From assembly GCA_947034885.2 (NCBI GenBank), contig OX344750.2:9520553-9584552 (forward strand): a stretch of DNA of 64,000 bases, given 5' to 3'. The notes beneath the pieces were generated by a model, which saw only the letters and a program-made list of their open reading frames with translations, did no database searches and was not told the DNA's origin. Each line of letters starts with the position of its first letter. The first letter of the stretch is position 1. A program made the translations under genes and the position numbers. The DNA is from Thuidium tamariscinum (taxonomy: Eukaryota; Streptophyta; Bryopsida; Hypnales; Thuidiaceae). Of this stretch, positions 11,281-23,326 are shown piece by piece.

Positions 11281-13348
11281 GTAGAAAAGAAATTGAACTA
11301 CTTCATCCCTTCATTTTTTTAATTGATATCTAGAGATTCATTTGTTTGCCAAGGGGACAAATGGGTTTTCTTTTGTTGGCTTGGATACCTTCAATTTTTG
11401 CTTCAATATCTTAGAGCTTTCTATAGAAATGCAAGAGTATAATTTTCTTGTAAATTGAACCTTGTCTTTTTAAGAAAAATAGTTTTTGGCAAAATGGAGT
11501 TTGAAAGGCAAATCAAGCATGGGGTCACTCTTTGACTTGAAAGGGGAGAAACAAAGGGGGAAAGGGGAAAGTTGAGGAGGTAGTGGGTGAAGTGATCTAA
11601 AGAATGTGAAGGCTTGGCACAATATTGATATAAAAACTTTGAATGTGGTTTAGATTGCAAGAGTAATTTTTTTTTCAAATCCAACATGTAATTTGGTAAA
11701 GTAAAAAAGATTTGGATTCTAAAAATATATGAAACACTTCCTAATTTAAAGAAGTGAAAACATACAAAGCCTTCAAAGTTTGTTGCAAAGGGATTTAAAA
11801 TAAAACTTTGAATGCAAATTCTACAATATTTTTTCAAATCCAAGATGCAAATACCATCAAAAAGTCCTCCAAAGTTTACTCCTAATGCTATAAAATACAA
11901 ATGAAAACACATAGTGTCTAAAGTCATTGCTTAAAGCTTGATACATTTCATACCAAAGGAACTATGGTCAAGAACTAAAGGAAAACATATTGGAACTCTT
12001 TATTCAAGGATGTTTAATATCTTTGACTCAAGGATTTGTGCATGAGCCTCTAATATTGATAGAAACTAGAAGATTCAATTATTTTTAATTTATTTCTTAG
12101 GGCTTGTGGAGGATCAAAAAATCTTTCAATTCAACATTAGAATTTCTGGGATTTTAGTAGTATGCTGTGGAATGTATGGAAATCCTTGCAAAAAAGACTA
12201 TTAAGTAATTGTCAATATGTAGAATATCCTTGAATTGCAAGATTTTTTAAGATGTATTCCACCTCTTTGTTAACTATAAAAATTAATAGAGATATTCCTA
12301 AGATGATTTAAATAAGATAGATTTTTGTATTCAAAATTCATAATGAAAAATTTCCTACAATTGATAGTTAAAGTCACAAGGAGCTTATGGGTAGGATTTA
12401 AAAAAATAAAATTTCAAATTTCAAAGAATTAAAAAAAAAAACACTTTCCTTTCACATTGCAATATCTTATAGTCAAACTTTACAAAACTCAATAGCATGC
12501 TCTTAAAGAAGTGTAGAAGTACATCCCATAGCCCATAGTTAGACTTTGTCAAAAAATCATCTTTCTATTTTATTTATTGGAACTAAGATTCATTAAATGC
12601 CTTGATCCTTTGAGGATTAAGAAAAAGATCACTTTGAAAGCTACAATTGCGTAACTTATGACCAAAGTACATTCAAATTTGGGATCCATGGATGTTGAGT
12701 GAATGAACTCTTAGGGGTTTATACCCACTTTCTAAAGCCATATCTAAATGAAATTTTTTATATTTATTTTTTACATATCTTCTGTAAGTCATTAAACTTT
12801 TAAAAAAATTGATAAAAGTTTAAAATTATTGTGAATATATAAATAAAAAGTGAAAAGAGATCAAATACAATAAATGCTTAAAAAAATTTGAATTTTCTCC
12901 ATAGGTGTATATACTAGTGGAAAACATCACGGTGCAAGTCAATTTACAACGTTAGTAAAAAATTAGAAAATTGACTCTTCATAATTTCAGACCCAAAGTT
13001 CAAATTGCAATAAATTACTGAATTTTTGAAATATTTCAAAATCTCAAATGAGAGTAAAAACTGGACTTAACATGCTTCATTTGAATAGTTGGAATCAAAT
13101 TCCAACAAGGTCATTTTCATAACTAAAATTCAATTAAAGATAAAGAAGTAGAAGTTGTTAGAATTTGTAGATTTGACATTTTTCTTTATAGGAAAGTCAA
13201 AATATACCACAAGAGGGAAAATCCTCCACCATTCATTGAAACTTATGTCAAGCAATTCCTCCAATTGAAAAAAATGTTATATTTGTCCTAAAGGTCTTCT
13301 TTAAAATCATTCAAAGAACTCATTATTGCATCCTCAATCATTTCAAAG
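11281..13348. other. AT-rich stretch without recognisable genes
   Basis: Contains a 168-codon minus-strand open frame (11421-11927) that is Phe/Leu/Ile/Lys-rich as expected for AT-rich DNA and shows no domain. Nothing else can be supported. Confidence 0.55.
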
Positions 13349-13571
13349 TTAACTCAAAAAAGACACCGTGGATGTTTAGTGTTCGATGAACAACAAGGAA
13401 TTCTTTTGTGTAGGATGAAACTACAACTATTCATCCTTGAATTTTGGGGTGGAAAGTGGAGATCTTTTACAATAGATTTATTTCAAATGAGTTCTTTCAT
13501 ACTTTTCTATACCAATGATTCCCACGATTTTAGAAAAGATGATACACCACCCCCCATCCTTCAAGGGTTAA
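13349..13571 (+). mobile_element. TTAA element, 229-bp class
   Basis: TTAA at 13349-13352 and 13568-13571; right end TTCAAGGGTTAA. The interior (TCGATGAACAACAAGGAAT, TTCATCCTTGAATTTTGGGG) aligns with the copies at 33262 and 33775. 223 bp. Confidence 0.75.
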
Positions 13572-14903
13572 TAAGATTATGATCATGTGTCACTTAAGTA
13601 TAATTTCAAACATGTGAAAGAATCAACGAGACCTAAATCTTGCAATTTTGGCTTGCAAATCAATCAATCTGCCATTCACACTTTAGGAACCCTGTGCACC
13701 TCAGAATTTTTTAGCACTGGCCATTTTTTAGAGTCAAAGCAATAGCTACCGGTAATTGCTTCCACAATCTTTCTAGATACTTGAAAGTGCCATATATATT
13801 GACTGAAACTCTGATTACAATAATTATCAGAGAACTAGGTACTCTGCATTGTCTGCTACACTCCAAGTCCTGACCTAGCGTGATAACTTGCTAAAATCTT
13901 ATGACAAATTCCTTGTGACAGCAACTGAATTGAAGCCTGAGTACAAGAAAAAGGAATTTCTGAAGGGGGCCGAAGGAGAGTACCGGTACATGATACTAAT
14001 TCTCCTGCCAGACTCGCGCTGCACTCCACTTACAGACACCCTTGTGTACTCCCAATTGATTTAGGCCGTTTATTTTACACCAGAGTATTATCATGTCAGA
14101 TTGCACCACTCACCAAACCTAGGACGAAATCAATACTACTGTAGACCTTATTTTGCCATGAATTCCTTGGCTACATAACATGGCCAAAAAAGGCTGAACT
14201 TAAAAAAAAACATAATGTTCATAAATGTATCTACGGTACATGTACATGATCCAAGATGAAGGAAACATGATCCTGACTCAAGGCCCTTGGTAATCCGCAA
14301 CGAGGTAAAGGGCAGTCGCTTAATCAATGACTCCTACCAGTCCTTACAAGGTCCCACAAGCGAAGCGTAGGAGATCGAAACCATCCCATTGTAACCCAAA
14401 TTTGGCGGAGGAGACATGACAGAAGCAATTCCAGAATGAGGCCGATACCTGAGGGCTTCCCACATACTGGCCTCCTGGCGCAAAGTATCCTTCTTGGCCC
14501 AAGGAAATTCAGCGAACTAACCAGACTGGAAAAGGTCAAGTTGTAACCCGGTATCTTCCAAATCTTTATCTCCCAGTACTGTGGTGGCTCTTGAGCACTT
14601 TTGAATGCACAACTAAATATACTGCTGCAGACAAGTGCTTCAATGCCTCACAGTTTGTTCCGATAGAGTTCAACCCATATCACTAACATGTCAACATGTC
14701 ACAAAAGATGGCATGCAAAGCTTCTAATGAGCGAGTTTCCCACAGTTTTCTATCTTGATTCATGGGCGCACCAACAATGAGGGAGAAATACTGCTACTGT
14801 GCAAGAGACTCCAAGATTATGCCTGGCTCAGACTTATCCGGTCTGACAGCTTGCATGGCTTGCACAATCAATTCTAGGTCAGCAAGCCGTTCCACAACAC
14901 AAC
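13572..14903 (-). other. 3' UTR and downstream flank of MAP70
   Basis: Mostly single-copy, moderate-GC DNA lying downstream of the MAP70 stop. No conserved frame was recognised. A minus-strand AATAAA lies at 14069-14074, about 830 nt past the stop, and is a possible polyadenylation signal; nearer signals are not obvious. The stretch 14792-14937 is open for 47 codons in a second frame of the last exon (see findings). Confidence 0.4.
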
Positions 14904-17900
14904 TCAGGGTGCCTGCCTCAGGGTACCATTGGATAATCTGCAGACCAAAAGCACAAACTAATTAAAAAGATATCAAAATTAAGATCTACTTCAGCTCTCT
15001 GTGCCTTGAACGCTCATCCAAAACAGCTAGAAACAAACAAGCTTGAGGTTTGAGAGCTTATATTATTTAAAGTACCTTCCGGAGAGAGAAAGCCGCTGTG
15101 AACTATTTACAGGTTCCTTTGACACACTCAGCCGCCTGGTTCTCCGTTCCTGATCCTTGTCAACTCTCATCGCAGCTACCTCTTTCTCCATTACTGTAAC
15201 TTCTCTGCGCATTTTCTTGGCTTCCACCTCCATAGCTTTGCTCAGAGTGTCGACTTTCTTGGAGAGCATCTGTGATAAATGACGCAAAAATCAGTATGCA
15301 ATTATAAGACAATCAACTATTGCCGTAATCAAAATTTAAACCTACTCTTAATGTACTGTGCCTGCCAAAGAGACGCACCTCTATAGCATTGTCTTTGTCT
15401 TTGAGACTCTGGTCCTTTTCCTGCGAAGCTTTTCTTAAAACGATGACTTCTTTCTGTAACATATCGTACAGCACTCCCGAGACAGTGTCGTTTACACTTT
15501 CTGTAGAACCTTCCGCTGGAGCAGTAGACTCTGCTGTACCAACAGCTTCCGCTCTCTGCTTCACATCCACAGTTGCCTGCTCAGGTTCAGGGCTTACAGG
15601 TTCAGTACTTGCACCTACTTCAGGAGTTGAAGTCTTCCTGACTGTCCGCAGCTCTTCAAATCCATTCGTAAATGGCTTCATCACAGAAACTGGTTCCGCA
15701 TCGCATGATTGACCTCCGTCGAAAGATTTGGACGTCATTCTTCCACTTTTCAGAATTGGGCCCGTCATGGATCTCAATTGGGTTACAGCAGAACGCCTGG
15801 TCCTGGAACCATTGGCAAGTACTTTTGCTCCTTCATCAGGTCCAATTGACCTCCGCGCATGTCCGTTGCTTGTGACACTGGAACTTCGCTTTGCTTCAAC
15901 TGCAGGCCGGCGAGTTGTGCCGTTTCCAGACTTCAACCCTTCCTCAAGAACTTTCAGACGAAGTTGAAGTTTTTCCTGTACAAAAGGAAAAAGTCAGTGC
16001 CAGGCTGCAAAATTCTAGTTGTTACATCTCAAAGCAAGCAGTCGAATATTAATTGTACCTTCAGTTGTGCTTCGGTCTTGGCAGTCTTCTCCGCAGACGC
16101 TAGCTTCTCACGAAGTTGCTGCATATCACCCTGTATGCACATCGCACGAACTTGATAAGTAAACATTAGAAGGGCGAGCAGTGGCAAACCACTGTCGGAT
16201 TCCATAATCTAAGAAGGAAATATAAAAATCCAAGAAACAGTACGTGTTGCCTCTCATATGAAGATGGCATCATATGACAAGTGGCCATTCGAAAATACAA
16301 CTACGGAGTACTTGATAACAAGAGTTAAGTTACTCAAGGATTACTCAGACTGGAGAGCCTGGAGTCGCTACCTGTAAGAACCGCCGTTCTTCAAGCCACT
16401 GCTTCACGGGCATGACCTTGTCGCTTTCATCCTTCCAGTCATTAGCAACCACAGAGGCCACTCTGTTTGCACTGATTTTGGCTCTCGCAAGTTCACGTTC
16501 CAAGGTCCGCTTTACTTCCTACAATATGAAATCGATGAAAATCGACAGAAAGAGACTAACTAAAGTTGTTAATCTCCGTTACATTCTGAGGAACAAAAAT
16601 GTCATCACCCTAGACTCTGCAGGAAGGATTTAGATATAGTACTATGCACATCCTTCAGGCACATAAAATATTTAGATTCTAGCTTCTTCAGGTGTGCAGT
16701 CCCGACTTAATATCCCAGAGCTCAGCTGTACAATATTTGAAATGGTAAGATCGAACTCAATCAACAGAAAAACTCAAGTTCGAAAACAGTGCGAAAAGCT
16801 TATCGCCCATATCCAAACACAGCTACAACGCAGCAGCCCACGGTCAGAGAGACCAACAGCTCAGAGAATAGCTACCTAAGTGTACACGACACAAAAACAT
16901 TGTAAGGGCTGATTTTCTTTCTCACCATCAGTTCCTGTACTTGCCGCTGAAAGTCACGAGCAGCATTCACCGCAGCCCCTCCAGCTAAGACCGCTTCCTC
17001 CAGGTCGCGAATTGTTGAGCTGAGTTTCTCAACCTCATTCACTTTGCTTCTGTGCATTTTATCCAGGATTTTATTCTCTTCCTGCCAACAAACTTACTCT
17101 CAGTTGCAGACCTCTCGTAATTGCCTCCAACAACTCCATAAAGAAAGGGGTGTTTTGCTCTATGAATAAGATACGGTAAGATTTTTAGAGCACCTGACAA
17201 TTCTCTATCTGCTTGAGGAGCTCCTGATTGCGGTTCTGTAGGTCGTCCACCATAGCGGCCTTAGCCTCAGCCGCTTTGACTGTTTTCTCTGCCTCAAGAA
17301 GTGCCGCCTCCTTCGACTTTGTCAAGCGATCTAGAGCTCTATTGGTATCTTGTAGCTTTGCAATCTGCCATGTCACGAATAACACAAGCCTGACAGTTGA
17401 GTCAAGGTCCAGAACGGGGTTGATCCCCACGGAAAATAATATTTCAGAGAAGATTTGGAATAGGTTTCCAAGATAGGAATTACACCTCCAACAGTGAACC
17501 TGCTGAAAAGAGAGCATGTTACTTGACTCTGGCTCCACATTGAAGATATGAAGAGAACGATTCTCTTTCAATATCTACAGTAGAATTCTAACCGGTTAAT
17601 CGGAACATAGGATGAGAATTATCAATGCCGAAACCGAAACGAGACTCCGATGAAAGAATTCCAACTGACCTCATGTCGTGAAACCTTCAACTCAGCCTCC
17701 AATGGAGCAAGAATAACCTCAAGTGAAGGCATATCATTATCCTTTTGAGAAGCCTGAACCCTTCGTAGAGTTGCTTCTGCTGCATTCTGTGCGGCGACTG
17801 CTGCTTTTTTCTCATCATTGATTTTCTTCACTTCAAGATTCTGTCAAACCTCAGTGAGATTAGAAATACTAGTTGCTCGTGGTACCAGTACGCATATACT

Positions 17901-19030
17901 TTACTGCCAGCCCGTGCAGTTATAAAAGACAAGACATTAGAACAGTCTTGAATCGGTACCTTGTTGTCGAGAAGAAGCAAGGTGCAATTCAATTTCTCAT
18001 CGACCTTCTCCAACTCCTCGGAAAGCTGCACATGGTCATCACAGAAACTCAACCTAAACTGCATATAGTGTCTTCGAGGAAATTTTTCCCAATTGAATCA
18101 AAAAAGGGGAGCCGTCTAACGCCACCATGTGAATTCAATTAGTCGATACTCAAAGAGGGTTCAAAACAAAAAAATCACCCAGTTGCGCTGCCACATGCAA
18201 CTGACTGCGTACCTCATCCACTGCTTTCTGTTTCAAGCGGTCTGAGAGCCGGAGAGATTTGATCTCTGCTTGAGCATCCGTCAATCCGCGATTCTTATCT
18301 AAAACAACGACACCAAGTTAATACGATTCTACTTCTGGAATGCCCTGCAACCTCTCAGCTAGAGATTCATCACCAGTACAACATAATCAAATGCTCCGTC
18401 CATGTCGCCGAACTTAACTCGTACATTACATTTCAATCACTCCCATAGATCTGGTACTCCCTAATGCCACGAGACTATTAATATGAGCAGCACAAAGAAT
18501 CAAGAACGATGTACTCCCCGCCAAGAAAGTCCTCGGCACAACAAGACGCTCAAGAACGACATGCTCTGATCTCACAACAGTACGTCGACCTAGGAAAACC
18601 TAAGAAACTCCCCTGCGATCGCTTCTCCGACACTCCCAGTCCAGTGCGCCTTACCCCTAACTTCGTTCTCTAACCGCGTGAGCTCCAACCGCACCGGATC
18701 CGAGCCATTGAAATGGTTCATCAAATCCCCGGTCGCATACGCGGGCCGCGTCGTACTGCTTCTGCGTCTAGGTTTCTCCTCCGACTTCGGCACTGTAGGC
18801 AAATGATACATATTCGCGTAGTCCGAGCTCCGCCTCTTATCCCCGTGCACTTTGTTGCTGTTGTTGTTGACGTTGTTGCTGTTGCTGTTACTGTTGCTGT
18901 TGGTGTTGCTGTTGGTGTTATTTTTATTGTTATTCCGACCATCGAGCGAGTTGTCATCGTCCTCTACACTACTACTCATCGAATCCGCCATTGGCCTCCC
19001 TAACAACTTCCTAGGCACTCGGGAAGTCAT
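14904..19030 (-). CDS. MAP70: MAP70-family microtubule-associated protein, 11 exons
   Basis: Plant-specific protein that binds cortical microtubules; in Arabidopsis the family shapes secondary walls and cell outline. Exons, in order: 19030-18655, 18298-18213, 18025-17960, 17840-17670, 17364-17194, 17081-16926, 16518-16372, 16130-16059, 15975-15379, 15269-15076, 14937-14904. Every intron is GT-AG; the first is phase 1, internal ones phase 0. About 689 residues (Arabidopsis MAP70-1 is near 620). Residues 1-108 are poorly conserved and Asn/Ser-rich (about 33-59). Family blocks follow: SDPVRLELTRLENEVR (110-125), KKINDEKKAAVAAQ, ALDRLTKSKEAALLEAEK, EEAVLAGGAA, DKVMPVKQWLEERRFLQ and, near the C terminus, GVLYDMLQKEV and KAMEVEAKKMRREV. 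Long stretches are heptad-like coiled coil. The start at 19030 is the first in-frame ATG after a stop at 19100-19102. The last intron is inferred; reading through it ends the protein at 15063 with three other residues. Family assignment is near certain, the last exon less so. Confidence 0.95.
18842..18930 (-). repeat. Asn/Ser/Thr codon repeat in MAP70 exon 1
   Basis: An AAC/AGC/ACC-type trinucleotide run (GTTGCTGTT on the plus strand) encodes an Asn-Ser-Thr tract at about residues 33-59 of the MAP70 protein. It is low-complexity, in the non-conserved N-terminal extension, and likely to vary in length between individuals. Confidence 0.8.
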
Positions 19031-20450
19031 CGCCACGCCCCCCACTCCCCCCTCCTGCACCTCAACCCCAAATTCCAAGCTCCTCCTCACACTCCCCCCT
19101 CACATTCGACACAACCATGACAACATCCATGGCTGCGTCTCCCGCACTCGCACCCGCACCTCTCCCCCTTCGTCCTCCCCCTCATCCCTCTCCCCGTCGT
19201 CCTCCTCCCAATCATCCCTGCCCTAAAATACACTGCCCCTCGCTCTCCGGTCTCACCATACCGCCACTCCACGCACCACCTCCCAAATCAGGGCTCCATC
19301 CAAGCCAGCCCGCGCTCCACGCACACGGAACGGAGCCGAACCCCCTCACTCCCTCACTCTCTCCCTCAATCGAACCCAATGCGAAGAGCTCCTACCCCGA
19401 ACCTTCGATGAGCTTGTCGTGACGCATCCCGCTAAGTTAGCGAAGGTCGTGAGCTATGGCGCTTCCTTCCTTCCGCGTGGTCGCTGCGTTGCAGAGGGCT
19501 GCTGAGGCGATGGGCCGTGGCAGTGGCGGGGGGCGATGGGGAGGGTGAGATGGTGTCAGGGGCGATGGCGGGGAAGGGTGATGTGCACTTGCCTTGCCTG
19601 GCCTGGGAAACCGACCAGCCCGCCCCAGGTCCCCAGCGTAAGTTATGATGATGGAGGGGGAAGAGCAAGGGATGGGAACTAGGGAACTAGGGAACTCCCA
19701 CACTCCCGAACTGGAGAACTCGAGAAGGCTTTTCTTTCCAACATACGGAGGAGGAGGAGGAGCAGCAGCAGCAGCCCTGGCAACATACATGAGTGCCAAG
19801 GCCCTCAGCCCAGCCCTCACTAGTTCTCTGGAATGGCACTAATTGGTGAATACAGCAGGCTGGCGGGGGCTGTGTACAGTAGCATTAGGGGGACGCTGGC
19901 TGTCCTTTTATACCTAGGCCCAGAAGCCCCGGATGCCCCCGGACGTCCCGGATGTCCCACATGTCCCTGATGCTTGCTTTTGCTGGGGTGCAATAGAACC
20001 TGCTGTGCTTGGGCCCGGAGCCCCGGACAGAGACCCATGGCCCGGGGGTTTGGTGCACACCCCATCCACCATGACAAGGGCAAGGGTGCTGTTGAGCGGG
20101 GCGTTCTGGGGGCGGATTAGTAAGTTAGTTTACCTTAGTTTGGGGCTTCAGGGGGTGGAAGTGACTCTGCTCTTTTGCTGAAAAAGGGCTGTGTGCTGAA
20201 CCCATGGCAGGTCCCCATGGTGCATGCCCTGCTTCTGGACCATGGCAAGGGTGCCGTCCAGACATTCTTTTGGAATACTTTAGTTTGGGGATGAAAGCCG
20301 GGACCGGGGGTGCGGCCAGGTGGCGGTGGGGACAGCGAGAGGGGGAGCTGGAAGGGTAAAAAGTAAGGTGAGTAGGAAATGCCACCAATAGGTACTGTGC
20401 CTCGTTACTAATATCACTCAGATTTTTGTGTTGTCTTGTTGGCAAGTGAA
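19031..20450 (-). promoter_or_regulatory. GC-rich 5' leader and promoter region of MAP70
   Basis: Base composition changes sharply from the AT-rich surroundings to a GC-rich block with CT-rich stretches on the plus strand (GA-rich in the transcript) at 19025-19400, a GGA/GCA microsatellite at 19747-19776, and a degenerate array of CCCGGATGT-like units at about 19925-19975. There is no conserved open frame on either strand. Its place directly upstream of the MAP70 start codon makes it the 5' UTR plus promoter; a 5' UTR intron is possible. The transcription start is not fixed. Confidence 0.55.
19904..19912 (-). promoter_or_regulatory. TATA-box candidate for MAP70
   Basis: TATAAAAGG on the minus strand, a full match to the plant TATA consensus, in a GC-rich context where such a string is not expected by chance. 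It would start transcription near 19875, giving a 5' leader of about 850 nt, long but not unknown in plants. A TATA-less start nearer the ATG is the alternative. Confidence 0.35.
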
Positions 20451-21037
20451 AGGAGATTCCAGTGCATCAAAGAACACAACATTCGGACACAATCTACAAA
20501 AGTTACCTTTCAAAGGGTAAAAGTCTGATTCTAAAAGCATTTCTTCCACATAAGTACGTGATTGATTTTGGAGATGTACGGAGACTGAAGATGGCAATTT
20601 TGGATACGGGCAACTTGAGGGTGTGTACTATATCGAGGTTTTGGTAATATGGAAAAGGGAAAAAAAGGGAAAAAAAGGGGGGGGGGGGGAAATGTTGTGG
20701 TCAAACTATGATAGGAACCCAACCATGGAGTCTCACCAGGTTCTGCACAGGCCATGGGTCCATCTGTTCTTTTTGTTCAACTTAGTTTTGTTTGGGGATT
20801 TGAATGAGTGAAACTTTTCTCTTTTTGTAAAAGGATTTGCAGGTGCAGCCAGTGAGGAATTTGGGATCCATGGAGGGATAACTTCAGATAAAGACGTACC
20901 ATGCCAAGATTGCAGTCAAGGCATTCTTTGATTCACTTCCATTTTTTGACGCAAAGGGAAACTGAAAAGGACTGACTGCAGGAACCCAACACGATCTGGG
21001 GAACATGGACATGAAGAAAATGGATGCGGTTGTTCCA
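20451..21037. other. Transition from the gene island to repeats
   Basis: Moderate-AT DNA with no coding frame that can be supported; it contains the homopurine run at 20649-20689. Confidence 0.5.
20649..20689 (+). repeat. Homopurine run ending in 13 G
   Basis: AAAAGGG-type purine blocks end in a run of 13 guanines (20677-20689). Such a tract can form triplex or quadruplex structure and is prone to sequencing-length error. Confidence 0.85.
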
Positions 21038-21138
21038 AGGTAGTCTGCTCCAAGAGCAATCATGGAATAGGGGTACATTTTGCTTTCTTCAATGCATGTA
21101 TACTGTACATTTCAAGAGGTAGTTGTTTTAGTGACCAC

Positions 21139-21727
21139 CAGCCCTTTTTTTCCAGCACCATGGGGGCCAGATTACAACATTTTGAAATTAATGTCTTTTT
21201 TCTCACCAGATAAGGTAGACTGCTCTAAAACTGAGCACTATTCTAAAAGAGATCATGCCACAGGGGTACATTTTGGTTTATGCAATGTACTAGTGGTGTA
21301 CATTTCAGCAGGTGGTCGCTTTTAGAAACCATTGCATTTGCACTTTAAAAATTCATAACTAATTCTACATAGGTCCAAAAAAGATGAAATGACTTGGGGG
21401 TTAGATGCCGATTCCATTTTCCTTCCTATGGAAATTTACTGAAAATTGATTCAAGGAGTTCAGCTTCCTCCAAAAGGCAATCAGCTCTTAAGTGGTCGCT
21501 TTTAGAGCAGTCTTCCTTAAAAGTAATATTTTTTCGCCAAATATTTTCCAATTCTCTTTAAAATATAGATGAAGTCGTCAAATTTGGATGAAAAAGTGTA
21601 TGAATATGATGGAAAAATGTTTTGAAGTCCAAAAGATGAATGAATGTAGAAATATTAATAATGATTCACCAAATTTGAAGTGATCACCATCTTGGCACTT
21701 TCTCAAAAAGTTTTAAAAAAAATACTA
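21139..21727 (-). mobile_element. hAT-like MITE inside an AGGTAG MITE
   Basis: Flanked by perfect GTGACCAC duplications (21131-21138 and 21728-21735). Ends CAGCCCTTTTTTT and (reverse complement) TAGTATTTTTTTT. Inverted relative to the 7444 copy (CAGCACCATGGGGGCC against GGCCCCATGGTGCC). Removing the insert at 21213-21517 leaves about 282 bp, the size of its relatives. Confidence 0.85.
21213..21517 (+). mobile_element. Innermost AGGTAG-family MITE
   Basis: TA at 21211-21212 and 21518-21519. Left end AGGTAGACTGCTCTAAAA, right end (reverse complement) AGGAAGACTGCTCTAAAAGC. 305 bp. Third level of a nest: same family as the outermost layer but clearly younger, with a better-preserved terminal repeat. 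Confidence 0.9.
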
Positions 21728-21958
21728 GTGACCACTATGTTTCGATTTCAAAAATTTGTAATGAATTCTACAAAGGTGCAAAAAATTGAAACAACTTGGA
21801 TTAGAGTCAGTTTCATTTTTTTTCCTATGAAAATATACTAAAAAAATTTTCAATAAGTTTAGCTTCTTTGAAAAGGCAACTAGCTCTAGTCGTCATGTTG
21901 ATCAAGATTGTAACACCAAGACTTTCTTTTTAAATTTATTTTTTGTGAAAGTGAAACT

Positions 21959-22239
21959 ATTCTATTAGGGCTATTTTTCTATTTTTTGAGAAAGTGCTAA
22001 GATGGCAATCACTTAAAATTTGGTGGAGCACTATATTTCCACATTCATCCATCATTTAGACCAAAAAATACTTTTCAATTGTATTCATGCATTTTTTTCA
22101 TCCAAATTTGGTGGCTTCATCTACAATTTCAATAGAAATGAAAAAAATTGCAAAAAAGACAACTTTTATTTGGCAAAAAGTAGAAATTTATTTCAAAATG
22201 GTACAATTTAACCCCATAGTGCCAAAAAATAAGGATTGA
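21959..22239 (+). mobile_element. hAT-like MITE, perfect 8-bp duplication
   Basis: GTGAAACT on both sides (21951-21958 and 22240-22247). 281 bp, interior matching 7444-7717 (TTTTTTGAGAAAGTGCTAAG, CCCCATAGTGCCAAAAAAT). The poly-T end is partly eroded. Confidence 0.8.
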
Positions 22240-22669
22240 GTGAAACTAAAGGTTTGGATATTAATTAAACTCTAAAAGGACTAGTTTAATTGCCATATGG
22301 TGAAACTTTGTTTTTCAATGCAATTTAATTTGGCCCAAATTCAATTTGAATTTCTATGTTATTTTATTGTTACACTAGCGGTTGGTGCTTTCTATGCTAT
22401 GCAATCATCATTCGAATTTAGAAAATTGATATCATGAAAGCTCATTTCTCACAAAAGCACTAAATCATAGAAGCACAAAGAAGTGTTAAGTCAAGAAAAC
22501 CAATGGATTTGCTACCTCTATTATATCTTCTTGTGGATCCTCTTTAATATCACCTTCATTGCAATAACTATATTATTTTTATAATATCACTATTTGTAAA
22601 AAGTGATATTACAAAAAAGATTGCAAATTGCTACTCCTTTTCTGTAATATCACATTGTGTGACACATTA

Positions 22670-22964
22670 GAAGGGATTTGAGGGCATTGGGAGCCTGTGA
22701 GTTCCCACAACCCGAAATCCCGAAAACAGCCGCGGGAACGCAGTTGTGCAGGAATCCGACGTGGTCGAGACCGTGCCACGTCATCGACTTTTTTTTTTTG
22801 AAAAAAAAAATTTTTTTTTGGACTTTTTTTCATATTTCAGGACCCAAAAAAAAACTTTTTTTTTTTTTTCTTTTCGAAAATGCTGACGTAATAGCAGCCA
22901 ACCGTTCCCAGACCAGTTTCGAGAACAGTCCCGAAACGGCCCTGTGAAGCCCTCAAATCCCTTC
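22670..22964. mobile_element. MITE with perfect GAAGGGATTTGAGGGC ends
   Basis: TA at 22668-22669 and 22965-22966; 16-bp perfect terminal inverted repeat (GAAGGGATTTGAGGGC). GC-rich arms with GTTCCCA words enclose a core of T and A homopolymers. It carries TGACGTGGCA on the minus strand (22774-22783). Related in plan to 55087 and 61544. 295 bp, non-coding. Confidence 0.9.
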
Positions 22965-23188
22965 TAATGATAAGACTTTCATGCCTTCATGATTGAAAAC
23001 ATTCTTATAAAATATTTAAAATAATTATTTTAAGGACTTATTAAAATCAATATCATGCATTCTATTCAAATATATAAAAAATTTATTAATATATGATACA
23101 GCGAATGCATAGCATACTAAGCACCATCCCCTAGTATTAATGGTAGCATTTGTGACATTAGAGAGGGAGTTATGATTTTAGTAGTATG

Positions 23189-23326
23189 ATAGGACTAGGT
23201 GGAATTGATAGCCAAAATAATGTAAATAATGTGAAATTTCTCTATGAAGTAATTTTATTGTTACATAGGACTAGGTAGAATCGACAGCCAAAATAATGTA
23301 AATAATGTGAAATTTCTCTATGAAGT
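23189..23326 (+). repeat. Tandem duplication, 76-bp period
   Basis: ATAGGACTAGGTGGAATTGA at 23189 recurs as ATAGGACTAGGTAGAATCGA at 23265, and the following ATAATGTAAATAATGTGAAA is identical in both. About 1.8 units. Confidence 0.9.

Larger units (their letters stand above)
21038..21897 (+). mobile_element. Outer AGGTAG-family MITE, split by a hAT-like element
   Basis: The left part (AGGTAGTCTGCTCCAAGAGC ... TTTTAGTGACCAC) and the right part (GTGACCACTATG ... GGCAACTAGCTCTA) align with one continuous copy of the family (for example 21213-21517). The break falls exactly at the 8-bp duplication GTGACCAC of the inserted element. The right terminus is eroded. Confidence 0.75.

Noticed and set aside
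11421-11927. 168-codon minus-strand open frame
   Set aside because: Longest frame in the AT-rich part, but Phe/Leu/Ile/Lys-rich with no motif, no splice context and no second copy; expected by chance in 64 kb.
19088-19090. Upstream start for MAP70 giving 20 extra residues (reads MRRSLEFG...)
   Set aside because: The codon is GTG, not ATG; the first in-frame ATG is at 19030, after a stop at 19100-19102.
18713-19226. Plus-strand Leu- and Pro-rich open frames
   Set aside because: They are the complement of the Asn/Ser codon repeat and GC-rich leader of MAP70; no domain, composition set by the repeat.
22790-22875. Sequencing artefact suggested by long T and A runs
   Set aside because: The runs form the core of a MITE with perfect ends and TA duplication, and the same core plan recurs at 55087 and 61544, although run lengths may be inexact.
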